Source: Lentibacillus persicus | GTDB lineage: Bacteria; Bacillota; Bacilli; Bacillales; Amphibacillaceae | Direction of reading: 5' to 3' | DNA: 64,000 nt | NCBI RefSeq assembly: GCF_900112705.1 | Contig: NZ_FOMR01000002.1 | Coordinates: 1 to 64,000 of the forward strand | Part shown: in pieces, positions 28,143 to 36,947 of the stretch | Layout of the letters: each line of letters begins with the position of its first letter | Numbering within the stretch: position 1 is the stretch's first letter | Program-made: the position numbers and the translations under genes | Notes under the pieces: generated by a model | What the model saw: the letters and a program-made list of their open reading frames with translations, nothing else | The model's database searches: none | Told to the model about the DNA's origin: nothing

Positions 28143-28517
28143 TTATTCGGTTTCTTTATTTTGCTGTTCTTCATTCGTACACTTGCTTAAAAATTGCTGT
28201 GTCGAGTCATCAGCGCAGACTGCATATTTTTCGCCATACATGTGATGTATTTCGTCCACCATTTTTTTGCCGATCCCCGAATTTCGGTGGGAAGGATTTA
28301 CAGATATATGCTGTACAACTGCGTTAATGTTATTTTCAATACGGACACCGATAGCCCCAAGAACATCTTCTTCTTTCCAAAGGAAAAGACTCCAGTCCGG
28401 ATTTGTTTCATATTCTTTAATGGTTTGCTGCAGCTTTTTTACATCCTTTTCCTCAGGCATAAAAGAAAGAAGGCCCATCGCTATCTTTTCATAATTCTTT
28501 TTGTACCGTATAAACAT
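28143..28517 (-). CDS. ribT: GNAT-family acetyltransferase RibT
   Basis: A 124-residue protein with the GNAT acetyl-CoA fold. The pyrophosphate loop lies in HRNSGIGKKMVDE (about 77-89). It corresponds to RibT, which in B. subtilis is the last gene of the riboflavin operon and lies just before scpA. Here ribT stands alone: ribDEABH are not in the window. The substrate is unknown. Start ATG 28517 with GAGGG upstream. Confidence 0.78.
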   Translation of the reverse strand: MFIRYKKNYEKIAMGLLSFMPEEKDVKKLQQTIKEYETNPDWSLFLWKEEDVLGAIGVRIENNINAVVQHISVNPSHRNSGIGKKMVDEIHHMYGEKYAVCADDSTQQFLSKCTNEEQQNKETE

Positions 28518-28718
28518 ACATATCCCTCATTATGATAAAGACTTACCATTCCAACAGAGCAAATCGTTTATTTAATGGTATCCTATTTTAATCGAAGTGT
28601 GTATATATAGTTATGACGCATGAAATATTTTTTGTCAACACTAAGTTAATAACTTTTTACGAAATAGACTTACACACGTTCTTCCTAAACCCATGGTGGT
28701 AGCATTTGTTAAATGAAG

Positions 28719-28826
28719 TTATAAAACAATCAGGAACCAATAAATAAATCCCCAGACAATTCCAAGGCCCAGAAGGATAAAAAAAAGCAGCCAATTCTTT
28801 TTACGGTAATTCAAGTCCACATTCAT
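28719..28826 (-). CDS. Possible 33-35 residue single-helix membrane peptide
   Basis: An open frame starting ATG at 28826 (MNVDLNYRKKNW...) or GTG at 28820, with AAAGGA 5 nt before the GTG. It reads a short polar, basic head and then one hydrophobic helix with four tryptophans, ending LIVL. The composition is that of a small membrane peptide, but the gene is short and I recognise no family. It lies between ribT and the site-2-protease-like gene on the same strand. Confidence 0.4.
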   Translation of the reverse strand: MNVDLNYRKKNWLLFFILLGLGIVWGFIYWFLIVL

Positions 28827-28867
28827 CCTTTATCATCTTCACCATTTTTTTTAATACGCATACCCGG

Positions 28868-29317
28868 TTATTTATTTCTTACTGCCATACAAATGGTATA
28901 CCCATCGGATTTTTTTTCTTTATAACGAAACGGGATGATATTAACACCCGCCACCCATAAATTAAATAATAAAAGCACAAGCAAATATTTATTTGAAAAA
29001 ACATTATAGAGACAAAAGCATGCACCTGCTGCCGCTAAACTCATGAGCGGCCCCCCACTTGCAATTGTTATCTGCTCACCCGGGAGATAGGGGTCTTTCC
29101 TCCGGCTGCCAGCCATGCCCCCTAAAAAGTAAAATAGCCGTATGGTATATACTGTCTTTTTAAACACAAAACGGCCTATAATTCTGCCTGTGCCGATCGT
29201 TAGTGTCGTCATGTCAGCCCTGACCAACGTTGCACCGAGAACATGGCCAAGCTCATGTATCACCGTTCCGATCGGTGCAGCAACTAGGATTAGATAAACG
29301 AATAAATATATATCCAT
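28868..29317 (-). CDS. M50 site-2-protease-like membrane metalloprotein
   Basis: A 149-residue hydrophobic protein with HELGH (zinc ligands and catalytic Glu, residues 21-25) in the first membrane segment and a second motif, NIIPF...KSDGY, near 125-138 that resembles the NPDG/DG metal-binding motif of S2P proteases. This is the minimal M50 core, with no PDZ. The substrate is unknown. It starts 9 bp after the ppiB stop and probably shares its transcript. The ribosome site is weak, so the start is uncertain. I know no counterpart at this place in B. subtilis. Confidence 0.72.
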   Translation of the reverse strand: MDIYLFVYLILVAAPIGTVIHELGHVLGATLVRADMTTLTIGTGRIIGRFVFKKTVYTIRLFYFLGGMAGSRRKDPYLPGEQITIASGGPLMSLAAAGACFCLYNVFSNKYLLVLLLFNLWVAGVNIIPFRYKEKKSDGYTICMAVRNK

Positions 29318-29326
29318 ACAATTTAA

Positions 29327-29764
29327 TTAATCTGTTGTAACTTTTACTTCTTTCATAACATCGCCATTTTTCATCTCTTTGGCATACTCGACTCCTGAAG
29401 TGACCTGCCCAAAAACGGTATGCACACCATCTAAGTGCGGTTGTTCTGCGTGTACAATAAAAAATTGACTGCTTCCAGTATCTTTTCCTGCATGAGCCAT
29501 TGAAAGAGATCCTTCCACATGTTTATGCGGGTTCCCTTCTGTTTCACACTTAATTGTGTAGCCGGCGTTTCCTGTCCCGGTTCCATTTGGACAGCCTCCC
29601 TGACTTACAAAACCATTAATCACACGGTGAAACGTTAAACCGTCATAAAATTCACTATTAGCAAGCTTTTCGAAGTTTGCAACCGTGTTTGGCGCCTCAT
29701 CGGGATAAAGTTCAAACTCAATTTTGTTCCCGTTTTCCATTAAAATGTAACCTTTTTTTTCCAT
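29327..29764 (-). CDS. ppiB: Peptidyl-prolyl cis-trans isomerase B (cyclophilin)
   Basis: A 145-residue cytoplasmic cyclophilin with catalytic and binding residues in [19 protein letters not shown] and LDGVHTVFG. The sequence is very close to B. subtilis PpiB. ATG 29764 is chosen because AAAAGGGG lies 9 nt upstream; ATG 29773 would abut the ribosome site. Upstream lies a 93-bp inverted-repeat element rather than an ordinary promoter region. Confidence 0.93.
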   Translation of the reverse strand: MEKKGYILMENGNKIEFELYPDEAPNTVANFEKLANSEFYDGLTFHRVINGFVSQGGCPNGTGTGNAGYTIKCETEGNPHKHVEGSLSMAHAGKDTGSSQFFIVHAEQPHLDGVHTVFGQVTSGVEYAKEMKNGDVMKEVKVTTD

Positions 29765-29799
29765 CCTTGACATCCCCTTTTAGTTGTATTTATAGTGTA

Positions 29800-29892
29800 T
29801 GTTCAAAAAGGATGATAACGAACAAAGCAACCTCCACAGGATGTGGTTGCCAGAATCGAAGGGTCCTTGTTATCATTATCACTTTTTGAACA
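29800..29892. repeat. 93-bp inverted-repeat element (MITE-like) upstream of ppiB
   Basis: TGTTCAAAAAG at 29800-29810 and CTTTTTGAACA at 29882-29892 are perfect 11-bp inverted ends. The arms continue with GATAACG...AACAA against TTGTTATC, and a central hairpin pairs GCAACC..CCACA with TGTGGTTGC. No coding capacity. I see no second copy in the window. It may be a small non-autonomous element or a structured leader/terminator between lysA and ppiB. Confidence 0.6.
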
Positions 29893-29953
29893 GTCAATTA
29901 TAGGACAACCTTTCCCATTATTTTAGCTGACCTTTTGCGAGAAGACAACAATA

Positions 29954-31261
29954 TCACTCATAGGAAATATCATTTTTAACAAGGTCCTGATAAGTTTCGC
30001 GTTTTACAACAAGTTTATCAGTGCCATCTTCCACAAACACTGCAGCGGGCTTTGCAAATCGATTATAATGATTAGCCATTGAATAGCCATAGGCGCCAGT
30101 GGAGAAAACAGCCAAAATATCATTACCGTCAATTTCAGGCACCGGGAGGTCCCATATCAGCATGTCTCCAGACTCGCAACATTTTCCGGCTACAGAAACA
30201 GTCTCAGCAGTTGGAAGAGATGCTTTATTCGCCACAACAGCCTCATACTTAGCCTGGTACAGTGCCGGACGAATGTTATCAGTCATGCCTCCGTCAACTG
30301 AGATATATTTGCGGACGCCGGGTATTTCTTTCGTTGAGCCTATTGAATACAATGAAATCCCTGCATTGCCCACAATCGAGCGGCCAGGCTCAATCCATAT
30401 TTCAGGCACAGGAAGATTAAAAGAATTCGACTGTTCCCGGACAGCTGCAACAATTTTATCGACATGCTCAGCGTAAGCCAGCGGCTGGTCCTCTTTTGTG
30501 TAACGAATGCCAAAACCGCCTCCAAGATTCAAAACCTCCGGGACAAAACCATATTTACGGTGCCATTCAGCTAATTTATTAAATAAAACGCTCACCGAGA
30601 GTTGAAATACTTCTGTTTCGAATATCTGTGATCCAAGATGATTGTGCAAGCCTTTAAAGTTTATTTTATTGTGTTCATGTAATTTTAAAAACGCCTCATC
30701 AGCCTGCCCATTTTCCAAGTTGAATCCAAATTTGGAATCTTCATTTCCGGTTACAATATATTGGTGAGTGTTTGGCTTTATGCCTGGTGTTACCCGCATT
30801 AAAACATCGATTGATTTATCTTTTTCCTGCAAAATTTGACTGAGTAAATCAATCTCATGAAAGTTATCAACTACAATACAGCCAATGTTATGATCGACCG
30901 CCATTTCGAGTTCATCATAACTTTTATTATTGCCATGCATATGAATCTTTTCTACAGGAAAGTCTGCAAGAAGTGCGGTATATAATTCCCCCTGTGATAC
31001 TACATCAAGGCTCAGGTTTTCCTGCTTTATCACTTGAAGCATTGCAACAGAAGAAAATGCTTTACTCGCATACGCCACTTGCGCACGTACCCCAAGCTCC
31101 TGAAATGTGTTGACAAACGTACGGCAATTTTCGCGTATTAACGATACATCAAAAACATATAATGGCGTACCATACTTATCGGCAAGCTTCACAGCATCCA
31201 TTCCTCCGATTACCAGGTGTCCAGCTTCATTTATTCCAAAAGGATGATTATCCACGATCAT
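29954..31261 (-). CDS. lysA: Diaminopimelate decarboxylase
   Basis: A 435-residue PLP enzyme of fold type III that makes lysine from meso-diaminopimelate, the last step of the pathway. The PLP lysine is in AYASKAFSS (about 60-66). The HNHLGSQI, GGGFGI and CCESGD motifs follow, the last donating a residue to the partner active site. Start ATG 31261 with AGGAGG; the frame runs open upstream to 31426 but without a ribosome site, and that part overlaps the upstream terminator. A spoVA gene next to lysA is also found in B. subtilis. Confidence 0.93.
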   Translation of the reverse strand: MIVDNHPFGINEAGHLVIGGMDAVKLADKYGTPLYVFDVSLIRENCRTFVNTFQELGVRAQVAYASKAFSSVAMLQVIKQENLSLDVVSQGELYTALLADFPVEKIHMHGNNKSYDELEMAVDHNIGCIVVDNFHEIDLLSQILQEKDKSIDVLMRVTPGIKPNTHQYIVTGNEDSKFGFNLENGQADEAFLKLHEHNKINFKGLHNHLGSQIFETEVFQLSVSVLFNKLAEWHRKYGFVPEVLNLGGGFGIRYTKEDQPLAYAEHVDKIVAAVREQSNSFNLPVPEIWIEPGRSIVGNAGISLYSIGSTKEIPGVRKYISVDGGMTDNIRPALYQAKYEAVVANKASLPTAETVSVAGKCCESGDMLIWDLPVPEIDGNDILAVFSTGAYGYSMANHYNRFAKPAAVFVEDGTDKLVVKRETYQDLVKNDISYE

Positions 31262-31349
31262 ATTTTTCCTCCTATTCCATTGCGGCCAACGACTTTTAAT
31301 AAGAAATCTCTGCCCTGCTAAAGCGTAAAAATACTTTATCATATAAAAA

Positions 31350-31418
31350 CGAAAAAAAAAAGTGGAACCGGAAACCTCTTTCCAGGCCAAGTCGTGGACT
31401 CGGATTTCCAGTAACACT
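31350..31418 (-). terminator. Probable terminator of the spoVA operon
   Basis: On the minus strand AAAAAGTGTTACTGGAAATC (from 31418) pairs imperfectly with TTTCCGGTTCCACTTTTT (to about 31353) and is followed by a T-run. It lies between spoVAF and lysA. Confidence 0.6.
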
Positions 31419-31425
31419 TTTTCCA

Positions 31426-32898
31426 TTATTTTGGCTGCCTGAAATCATTTCTGGGGCGCACAACGCTTGGACGCCGTCTCGAATACGGTATCGGGACACG
31501 GAAAATAATTTCAGTCATACCTTTTGCTTCAAAAGGCAAAAACGGCCACAGGTATGGTGTTTTTAATGATTTTAGCTGTGCAAGATATAAGATAAATAAG
31601 GTGAAGCTGACAGCAAAGCCAATCAGACCAAACAAAGCCGTTGCAAGAATCATCATGAGCCTGGCAATCTTATTGGCCACTCCCAGTTCATAGCTTGGTG
31701 TGACATATACACCAATAGCGCTCACGGAAACATATAAAATGACTTCCGGACCAAACAATCCTACATCAATAGCAATTTGACCAATCAGCACTGCTGCAAT
31801 TAACCCCATTGAGGTGGCAAGCGGTGTGGGCGTGTGGATCGCTGCCATTCGTAAAAATTCTATTCCTAAGTCAGCCAGAATAATCTGTACAGCGATTGGA
31901 ATCGTTCCTTCTTCTTTAGGACCAATAAATGACAGTTCACCAGGCAATAAAGCTGGCTCAAGTGCAAACAAAAGCCATAGAGGCAAGAGAAAGATGGAAG
32001 CCATGATAGCTATAAACCTAGTCAAGCGCATAAACGTTCCAATTAATGGTGTTTGCCGGTATTCCTCTGCATGCTGAACATGATGAAAAAAAGTTGTCGG
32101 CAAAATAATAACACTTGGTGATGTGTCGATAATCAAAACGACGTGCCCTTCCATGAGATGTGTCGCTGCCACATCAGGACGTTCAGTATACCGCACCAGA
32201 GGATACGGCCTCCACTTTGGTCCAACAATATATTCTTCCACTGTTTTATCTGTCATGGTGATGCCGTCAACTTCAATCTGGTTTATTTTGGTTTTTATCG
32301 TTTCGATAAGATCTTTATTTGTAATATCCTCGATATAGCATAAGCTGACGTCTGTTTTTGATCGTTCACCCACTCTCAGCATCTCGATTCGAAGTCTTGC
32401 ATCACGAATTCGTCTTCTGGTCAAAGCTGTGTTTTCAATGATATTTTCTGTGTAGCCGTCCCGTGAACCCCGCACAACATGCTCGGTATCAGGTTCTTGA
32501 GGCGTCCGTCCCGGATAATTTCGAACGTCTACAATAAAGGCATAACGTATGCCGTCAACGAAAATGAGAATTAATCCTGACAACATTTTATCAACCGCTT
32601 CATCAAGCGATTCCGTTCGTTCGACTTGTTGATAAATTATTCGATTTTCGATAATCTCGGGCACTTTTTTCAAATTGGATTCGTAATCATTTATTTCAAC
32701 AAGCTGACGCATAATTTGCTGTACAACTGAAGCATCACAAAGCCCGGTGACATAATACAAATGAATTTTTGTTTTTAAGATTGTTAATTCCCGAAAACCA
32801 AAATCGAAAGAAGTTCCCAGCCCTACGTTGGCCTTCATATACTGTTCGTTTTTATTGAGTTTTGCATAAATGTGGCTTTTGTTATTATTTGAACTCAT
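31426..32898 (-). CDS. spoVAF: Stage V sporulation protein AF (GerA family)
   Basis: A 490-residue membrane protein like the A subunits of germinant receptors: a soluble N-terminal part (about 1-230), then five to six membrane segments (about 240-450) with the LLPGELSFIGPKEEG segment. It ends in a basic, proline-rich tail. SpoVAF in B. subtilis belongs to the spoVA operon and associates with germination proteins in the spore inner membrane. The gene follows spoVAB with about a 60-bp gap. spoVAC, AD and AE, which normally lie between them, are missing here. Confidence 0.88.
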   Translation of the reverse strand: MSSNNNKSHIYAKLNKNEQYMKANVGLGTSFDFGFRELTILKTKIHLYYVTGLCDASVVQQIMRQLVEINDYESNLKKVPEIIENRIIYQQVERTESLDEAVDKMLSGLILIFVDGIRYAFIVDVRNYPGRTPQEPDTEHVVRGSRDGYTENIIENTALTRRRIRDARLRIEMLRVGERSKTDVSLCYIEDITNKDLIETIKTKINQIEVDGITMTDKTVEEYIVGPKWRPYPLVRYTERPDVAATHLMEGHVVLIIDTSPSVIILPTTFFHHVQHAEEYRQTPLIGTFMRLTRFIAIMASIFLLPLWLLFALEPALLPGELSFIGPKEEGTIPIAVQIILADLGIEFLRMAAIHTPTPLATSMGLIAAVLIGQIAIDVGLFGPEVILYVSVSAIGVYVTPSYELGVANKIARLMMILATALFGLIGFAVSFTLFILYLAQLKSLKTPYLWPFLPFEAKGMTEIIFRVPIPYSRRRPSVVRPRNDFRQPK

Positions 32899-32958
32899 AT
32901 AACGTCAACTCTCCAGTTAATGTAATTTTCCTATTTATACTGACAAAAATAAGTTTGT

Positions 32959-33387
32959 CTATTTTACAAAAATAGTCCATTGAAATAAGGATCCGGCAAT
33001 TTTTCCAAAAACAATTGCCATCAATAACCATAGAAGTTTATCTTCGAGCCGGATACGTTTGGAAAGGATCGGAAATACATTCAGAACTTCCGTCAAAGCT
33101 GCAGCAAGCATCCCATTGAATATCCCATGGAACGCTCCCCAAAGAACGAGCAATATAAAAGACTGATTAAATGATATATCTGCAAATGACAAATAGATAC
33201 CGATCAATGAACCAAGTATTAAGCTTGCTATATAGACCGGTATGAGTTTATCCGTCTTACTTAACTGGATTAGTCTCGGAATAACACCCAATAATGTCAA
33301 AAAAGCTACAAAACCGCCTCCAACAGCAATACCAGCAGCAAAACCGATAAAAATTTCCAGAAGAATAATAACACTATCAGCTATCAT
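32959..33387 (-). CDS. spoVAB: Stage V sporulation protein AB
   Basis: A 142-residue membrane protein with four predicted membrane segments. It starts DSVIILLEIFIGFAAGIAVG and shows the GVIPRLIQLSKT loop typical of SpoVAB. It is part of the SpoVA complex linked to dipicolinic acid transport into and out of the forespore. Its ATG overlaps the spoVAA stop by 4 bases. Confidence 0.9.
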   Translation of the reverse strand: MIADSVIILLEIFIGFAAGIAVGGGFVAFLTLLGVIPRLIQLSKTDKLIPVYIASLILGSLIGIYLSFADISFNQSFILLVLWGAFHGIFNGMLAAALTEVLNVFPILSKRIRLEDKLLWLLMAIVFGKIAGSLFQWTIFVK

Positions 33388-33983
33388 CGGAGCTTATTCT
33401 CAAAATGGCTGAGATAATTATCAATATTCTGCTGGTAATTAAAGATTTCAACTTCAAGTGGGCTGGGTTCTTCATTAATACGCTTTTGAAACCAATGGTT
33501 AAAAAACAACAACATGCCCACCCCAAGCCCGATAGAGTATGGTATTTGAATCCAAAGAGGATGTTCACTCCGTACGCCTGTGAGTAAAAAATGAAGTTTT
33601 TGCTGTACTTCCTGCATACTGACATCGTAATGAAAATTCATAATTGTCATAGCCGTCCCTATAAAAAGAAGCAGCCAGACAAACGCTACAATTAATAAAT
33701 TTGGCGGTTTTTTATATTTATTAATTCTAATTACTGTATGTGAAGGACCAACAAGCTGAAATTCAAGGTTATTGTATTGTTCATTTAAATGATCAATTAC
33801 TAAAAAGCTGTCGATGATCACAACATTCCGGTCTTTACTGGTAATACGGTAAACCGGCATTCGCTCCAAATCTTTTTTAAAGGGCGAAACTGTTGAGATG
33901 TAAGCTATATCCTTAAGATTCATTTGCCTTAATTGAGATGTTTCAATGTTCTTTTTCATCCGCAGGTAGACGATATCTGACAT
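33384..33983 (-). CDS. spoVAA: Stage V sporulation protein AA
   Basis: A 199-residue protein: a soluble N-terminal part (about 1-90), two membrane segments (about 95-115 and 143-165) and a short C-terminal tail. It matches SpoVAA by the start SDIVYLRMKKNIE and by position as first gene of the operon, downstream of sigF as in B. subtilis. Start ATG 33983 with AAAGGATGAT upstream. sigma-G control is known for the family; no clear -10 was identified. Confidence 0.88.
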   Translation of the reverse strand: MSDIVYLRMKKNIETSQLRQMNLKDIAYISTVSPFKKDLERMPVYRITSKDRNVVIIDSFLVIDHLNEQYNNLEFQLVGPSHTVIRINKYKKPPNLLIVAFVWLLLFIGTAMTIMNFHYDVSMQEVQQKLHFLLTGVRSEHPLWIQIPYSIGLGVGMLLFFNHWFQKRINEEPSPLEVEIFNYQQNIDNYLSHFENKLR

Positions 33984-34047
33984 CCAGCGATCATCCTTTG
34001 TTAGATGTTATATCTGATAGTATTTACTGAGAGCAGGATAATTATCA

Positions 34048-34082
34048 CAAAAAAAGCTGTCCTGTTAACTGGACAGCTTTTT
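34048..34082 (-). terminator. Terminator of the spoIIA operon
   Basis: AAAAAGCTGTCC (34051-34062) and GGACAGCTTTTT (34071-34082) form a perfect stem with an 8-nt loop and a T-run on the minus strand. It starts 3 bp after the sigF stop codon. Confidence 0.92.
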
Positions 34083-34085
34083 GCT

Positions 34086-34841
34086 TCATGAAAACATATT
34101 CATTTTCATATCTTTCAGTATTTTTTTCTCAAGTCGTGATACTTGCACCTGGGAAATACCCAGTCTGTCAGCTACTTCTGACTGTGTACGGTCTTTATAA
34201 TAGCGCAAATAAAGGATTAGCCGTTCACGTTCCTCCAAATCTCTTATAGCTTCCTGCAATGTTATTTTATCAAACCATTTCGTATCATCATCAGCTATCT
34301 GATCCAACAAGGTAATTGGGTCTCCATCATTCTCGAAAACTGTTTCATGAATCGAGTGTGGTGACTTTGCAGCCTCTTCAGCATGAACGACTTCTTCAGA
34401 GGTGATTTCAAGCGACTCGGCTATTTCATTTACCGTTGGCGTCCGGCCAATCTTTTTTGTCAATTCCTCTCGCTTTTTACGTATTCTGTTCCCTGTTTCT
34501 TTTAAAGAACGGCTGACCTTCACACTTCCATCATCCCGGATAAACCGTTGTATTTCACCAATAATCATCGGCACGGCGTAAGTGGAAAATTTGACATCAT
34601 ATGATAGATCAAATTTATCGATGGCTTTTATTAGACCGATGCTCCCTATTTGAAATAAATCATCCGGATCATAGCCGCGATTAATAAACCGTTGGACAAC
34701 AGACCAAACAAGCCTGACATTTTGTTCGACCAGCAAATCACGTGCCTGTTTATCACCTTGCTGGCTTTTCTTAATGTAAGTCTTCACTTGTTCGTCAGTT
34801 AACGATTCGTGACGATTTTCATTTTTAACATTTACATCCAT
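34086..34841 (-). CDS. sigF: RNA polymerase sporulation sigma factor SigF
   Basis: A 251-residue sigma-70-family factor that starts forespore-specific transcription. Region 2 (LVWSVVQRF...DDLFQIGSIGL...FSTYAVPMIIGEI) and region 4 (the C-terminal HTH TQSEVADRLGISQVQVSRLEKK) are clear. I choose ATG 34841 (MDVNV...), because AGGG lies 6 nt upstream and B. subtilis SigF begins alike; ATG 34847 is two codons earlier. It is held inactive by SpoIIAB, encoded directly upstream. Confidence 0.95.
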   Translation of the reverse strand: MDVNVKNENRHESLTDEQVKTYIKKSQQGDKQARDLLVEQNVRLVWSVVQRFINRGYDPDDLFQIGSIGLIKAIDKFDLSYDVKFSTYAVPMIIGEIQRFIRDDGSVKVSRSLKETGNRIRKKREELTKKIGRTPTVNEIAESLEITSEEVVHAEEAAKSPHSIHETVFENDGDPITLLDQIADDDTKWFDKITLQEAIRDLEERERLILYLRYYKDRTQSEVADRLGISQVQVSRLEKKILKDMKMNMFS

Positions 34842-34849
34842 AGGCATCC

Positions 34850-35287
34850 CTATTTAGATACCGTTTTTTTTGATAGTTGTTTTGTCATATGAACAGTGGT
34901 CCCATTTTCCGGAGATGATATGACATCCAGATTGTCCATAAAATTCTCAATGATGGTAAATCCCATCCCGGATCTTTCTAACTCTGGTTTAGACGTATAA
35001 AGTGGCTGTTTTGCTTCCTCTACGTTACCAATGCCGATTCCTTTGTCTTTGATGGTCAATTCCACTTCGTCCTCATACAATACACACGCAATGGAAACGT
35101 GATGACTTGGCTCATTGTTGTAACCATGGATAATTGCATTTGTAACAGCCTCCGAAACAACGGTTTTTATTTCGGTCAATTCATCCATCGTTGGGTCAAG
35201 CTGTGCTACAAATGATGCGACTGTCACCCTGGCAAACGATTCATTCTCACTGACACTTGCAAACTCAACGAACATTTCATTTTTCAT
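34850..35287 (-). CDS. spoIIAB: Anti-sigma F factor SpoIIAB
   Basis: A 145-residue GHKL-type serine kinase and anti-sigma factor. The N-box ([12 protein letters not shown]), G1 (DKGIGI) and G2 ([15 protein letters not shown]) motifs are present. It binds SigF and phosphorylates SpoIIAA. Its ATG overlaps the spoIIAA stop by 4 bases, as in other spoIIA operons. Confidence 0.95.
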   Translation of the reverse strand: MKNEMFVEFASVSENESFARVTVASFVAQLDPTMDELTEIKTVVSEAVTNAIIHGYNNEPSHHVSIACVLYEDEVELTIKDKGIGIGNVEEAKQPLYTSKPELERSGMGFTIIENFMDNLDVISSPENGTTVHMTKQLSKKTVSK

Positions 35288-35637
35288 GAAGCCACCCCCA
35301 ACGTAAATAACGCATGTTCTTCGTTCTCCTCTAACCTTACAATTTTAAACATTCCTGACATATCAAATAAGCGGCGAACAGGGGCAGAAACGGAACAAAC
35401 GACCATCTCCCCTCCCAACTGCAGGACTTCCTTATATCTTCCAAGAACCACTCCGAGACCGGAGCTGTCCATAAATGATACAGCCTCGAGATTCAAAACG
35501 ATGTGTTTAATCGCGTTAGTATACATCATTTCTTTCCATTCGTTTCTTAAACGCTCTGCTTCATGGTGATCCAATTCGCCAGCCATCCTGACAATCAGGA
35601 CATCTTGTTTAACATCAAACGAAGTAGTCAGTCCCAT
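35284..35637 (-). CDS. spoIIAA: Anti-anti-sigma factor SpoIIAA
   Basis: A 117-residue STAS protein. The phosphorylated serine lies in FMDSSGLG; S58 matches Ser58 of B. subtilis. When SpoIIE dephosphorylates it, it displaces SpoIIAB from SigF. Start ATG 35637 with GGGGAGG upstream. A sigma-H-type promoter lies at 35672-35701, 35 bp before the gene. Confidence 0.95.
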   Translation of the reverse strand: MGLTTSFDVKQDVLIVRMAGELDHHEAERLRNEWKEMMYTNAIKHIVLNLEAVSFMDSSGLGVVLGRYKEVLQLGGEMVVCSVSAPVRRLFDMSGMFKIVRLEENEEHALFTLGVAS

Positions 35638-35671
35638 CTTATTTCCTCCCCATATTTTCTTTCTGAAATAC

Positions 35672-35701
35672 TAATTCGGCACACTGTTTAGCGATTCCTG
35701 C
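35672..35701 (-). promoter_or_regulatory. Sigma-H promoter of spoIIA
   Basis: On the minus strand GCAGGAATC (35701-35693), 12 bp, then GCCGAATTA (35680-35672). This fits the sigma-H consensus RnAGGAwWW-N11/12-RnnGAATww almost perfectly. spoIIA is transcribed by sigma-H (with Spo0A~P) in B. subtilis. Confidence 0.75.
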
Positions 35702-35739
35702 TTAACGACAAAAGAAGTAAAAGTTCGTTTGAATCCTTT

Positions 35740-36918
35740 TTAATTCACCATTTTTTGCATTGTTCGTTTTAATAATGTTATATAGGTGGCTTTTTTAACA
35801 TCGTGGTCTGCAACCAATGGTGTTTGTGTTAAGACCTGTCCATTATTTTTTATAATCAGTTCCCCAACCTGGTCACCTTTACTCAGTGGGAGCTCCACGT
35901 TATCGCTCAATTTCACTGAGGTAGTGATGTTTTTATCTGCCTCGCCTTTACGATGAATTGTACTGACGGATTCAGAGGCTACAGCGTCTACGGAGGCTTC
36001 CTCGGCTTTCAGGAATTCAAGGGAAGTAATCATCTCACCCTTATCATACAGATTGTTTGTTTCAAAGTGATTAAATGCATAATCAAACATTTTAGTAATA
36101 TCTGCATTACGTTCTTTGGTCGTCTCCGCTCCCATAGCAACCGCAATAACACGCATTCCCTCTTTTTCACCCGTTGCTGTCAGGCAGTATTTGGCTTCAT
36201 TCGTATAGCCGGTTTTTAAACCATCAGCTCCTGGGTAAGATTTAATTAATTTATTTGTATTTACAAGCCAGAATTCATTCTCTTCTCCTTTGCGCAAATA
36301 ATCATCATAAATTGATGTATAATCTGTTATGGATTCATATTTTAACAATTCTTTAGCCATCACTGCCATATCATAAGCCGTGCTGTAATGATCGTCTGCC
36401 GGCAACCCGGTCGAATTCTGGAAATTAGTATTTTCCAGGCCGAGTGCTTCGGCTTTTTTATTCATTTCTTCAACGAATGCTTTTTCGCTTCCGGCAATGC
36501 GCTCTGCCAGAGCAACGCTTGCATCGTTGGCTGAGGCAACAGCTATGGCCTTAAGTAAATCGTTGACACTCATCTCTTCGCCAGTCTCAAGAAACACTTG
36601 CGAACCGCCCATTGACGCTGCCTGTTCACTGACGCGTATTATTTCATCTTTACTGATTTTTTCGTGATCCAGAGCTTCCATAATCAGTAATAGAGTCATA
36701 ACTTTGGTCATGCTTGCAGGCGGCAGCTGCTCATGCATATTCTTATCAAACAGCATTTTTCCGGTATCACGTTCGATCAGAACAGCTGACTTGGAATCAG
36801 GGGCCAAGTTCAGCTCCTGTTTTGCATCACTGTCAACCTGCTCCTGGCCAAACACGGTTAACGGTAAAAACAGAATTGAAAACAGGATGATGCTAATTAA
36901 TACCACATGCTTTTTCAT
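35740..36918 (-). CDS. dacF: Forespore D-alanyl-D-alanine carboxypeptidase DacF
   Basis: A 392-residue penicillin-binding protein of the DacA/DacF group with a signal peptide (1-24), SxxK as SMTK (about 68-71), SxN in ASANDAS and KTG in LKTGYTNEA, plus a C-terminal beta domain (about 290-375) and a membrane-associating end. In B. subtilis dacF lies directly before spoIIAA and regulates cortex cross-linking. The same order here identifies it. A sigma-F/G-type promoter is just upstream. Confidence 0.93.
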   Translation of the reverse strand: MKKHVVLISIILFSILFLPLTVFGQEQVDSDAKQELNLAPDSKSAVLIERDTGKMLFDKNMHEQLPPASMTKVMTLLLIMEALDHEKISKDEIIRVSEQAASMGGSQVFLETGEEMSVNDLLKAIAVASANDASVALAERIAGSEKAFVEEMNKKAEALGLENTNFQNSTGLPADDHYSTAYDMAVMAKELLKYESITDYTSIYDDYLRKGEENEFWLVNTNKLIKSYPGADGLKTGYTNEAKYCLTATGEKEGMRVIAVAMGAETTKERNADITKMFDYAFNHFETNNLYDKGEMITSLEFLKAEEASVDAVASESVSTIHRKGEADKNITTSVKLSDNVELPLSKGDQVGELIIKNNGQVLTQTPLVADHDVKKATYITLLKRTMQKMVN

Positions 36919-36947
36919 TATCCACCCTCCACATCAAATATAGTTTT

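Noticed and set aside
31262-31426. Lysine riboswitch upstream of lysA, and an N-terminal extension of LysA
   Set aside because: The 165-bp spacer is mainly the terminator of the upstream operon and is too short for an L-box; the extension lacks a ribosome site and family similarity.
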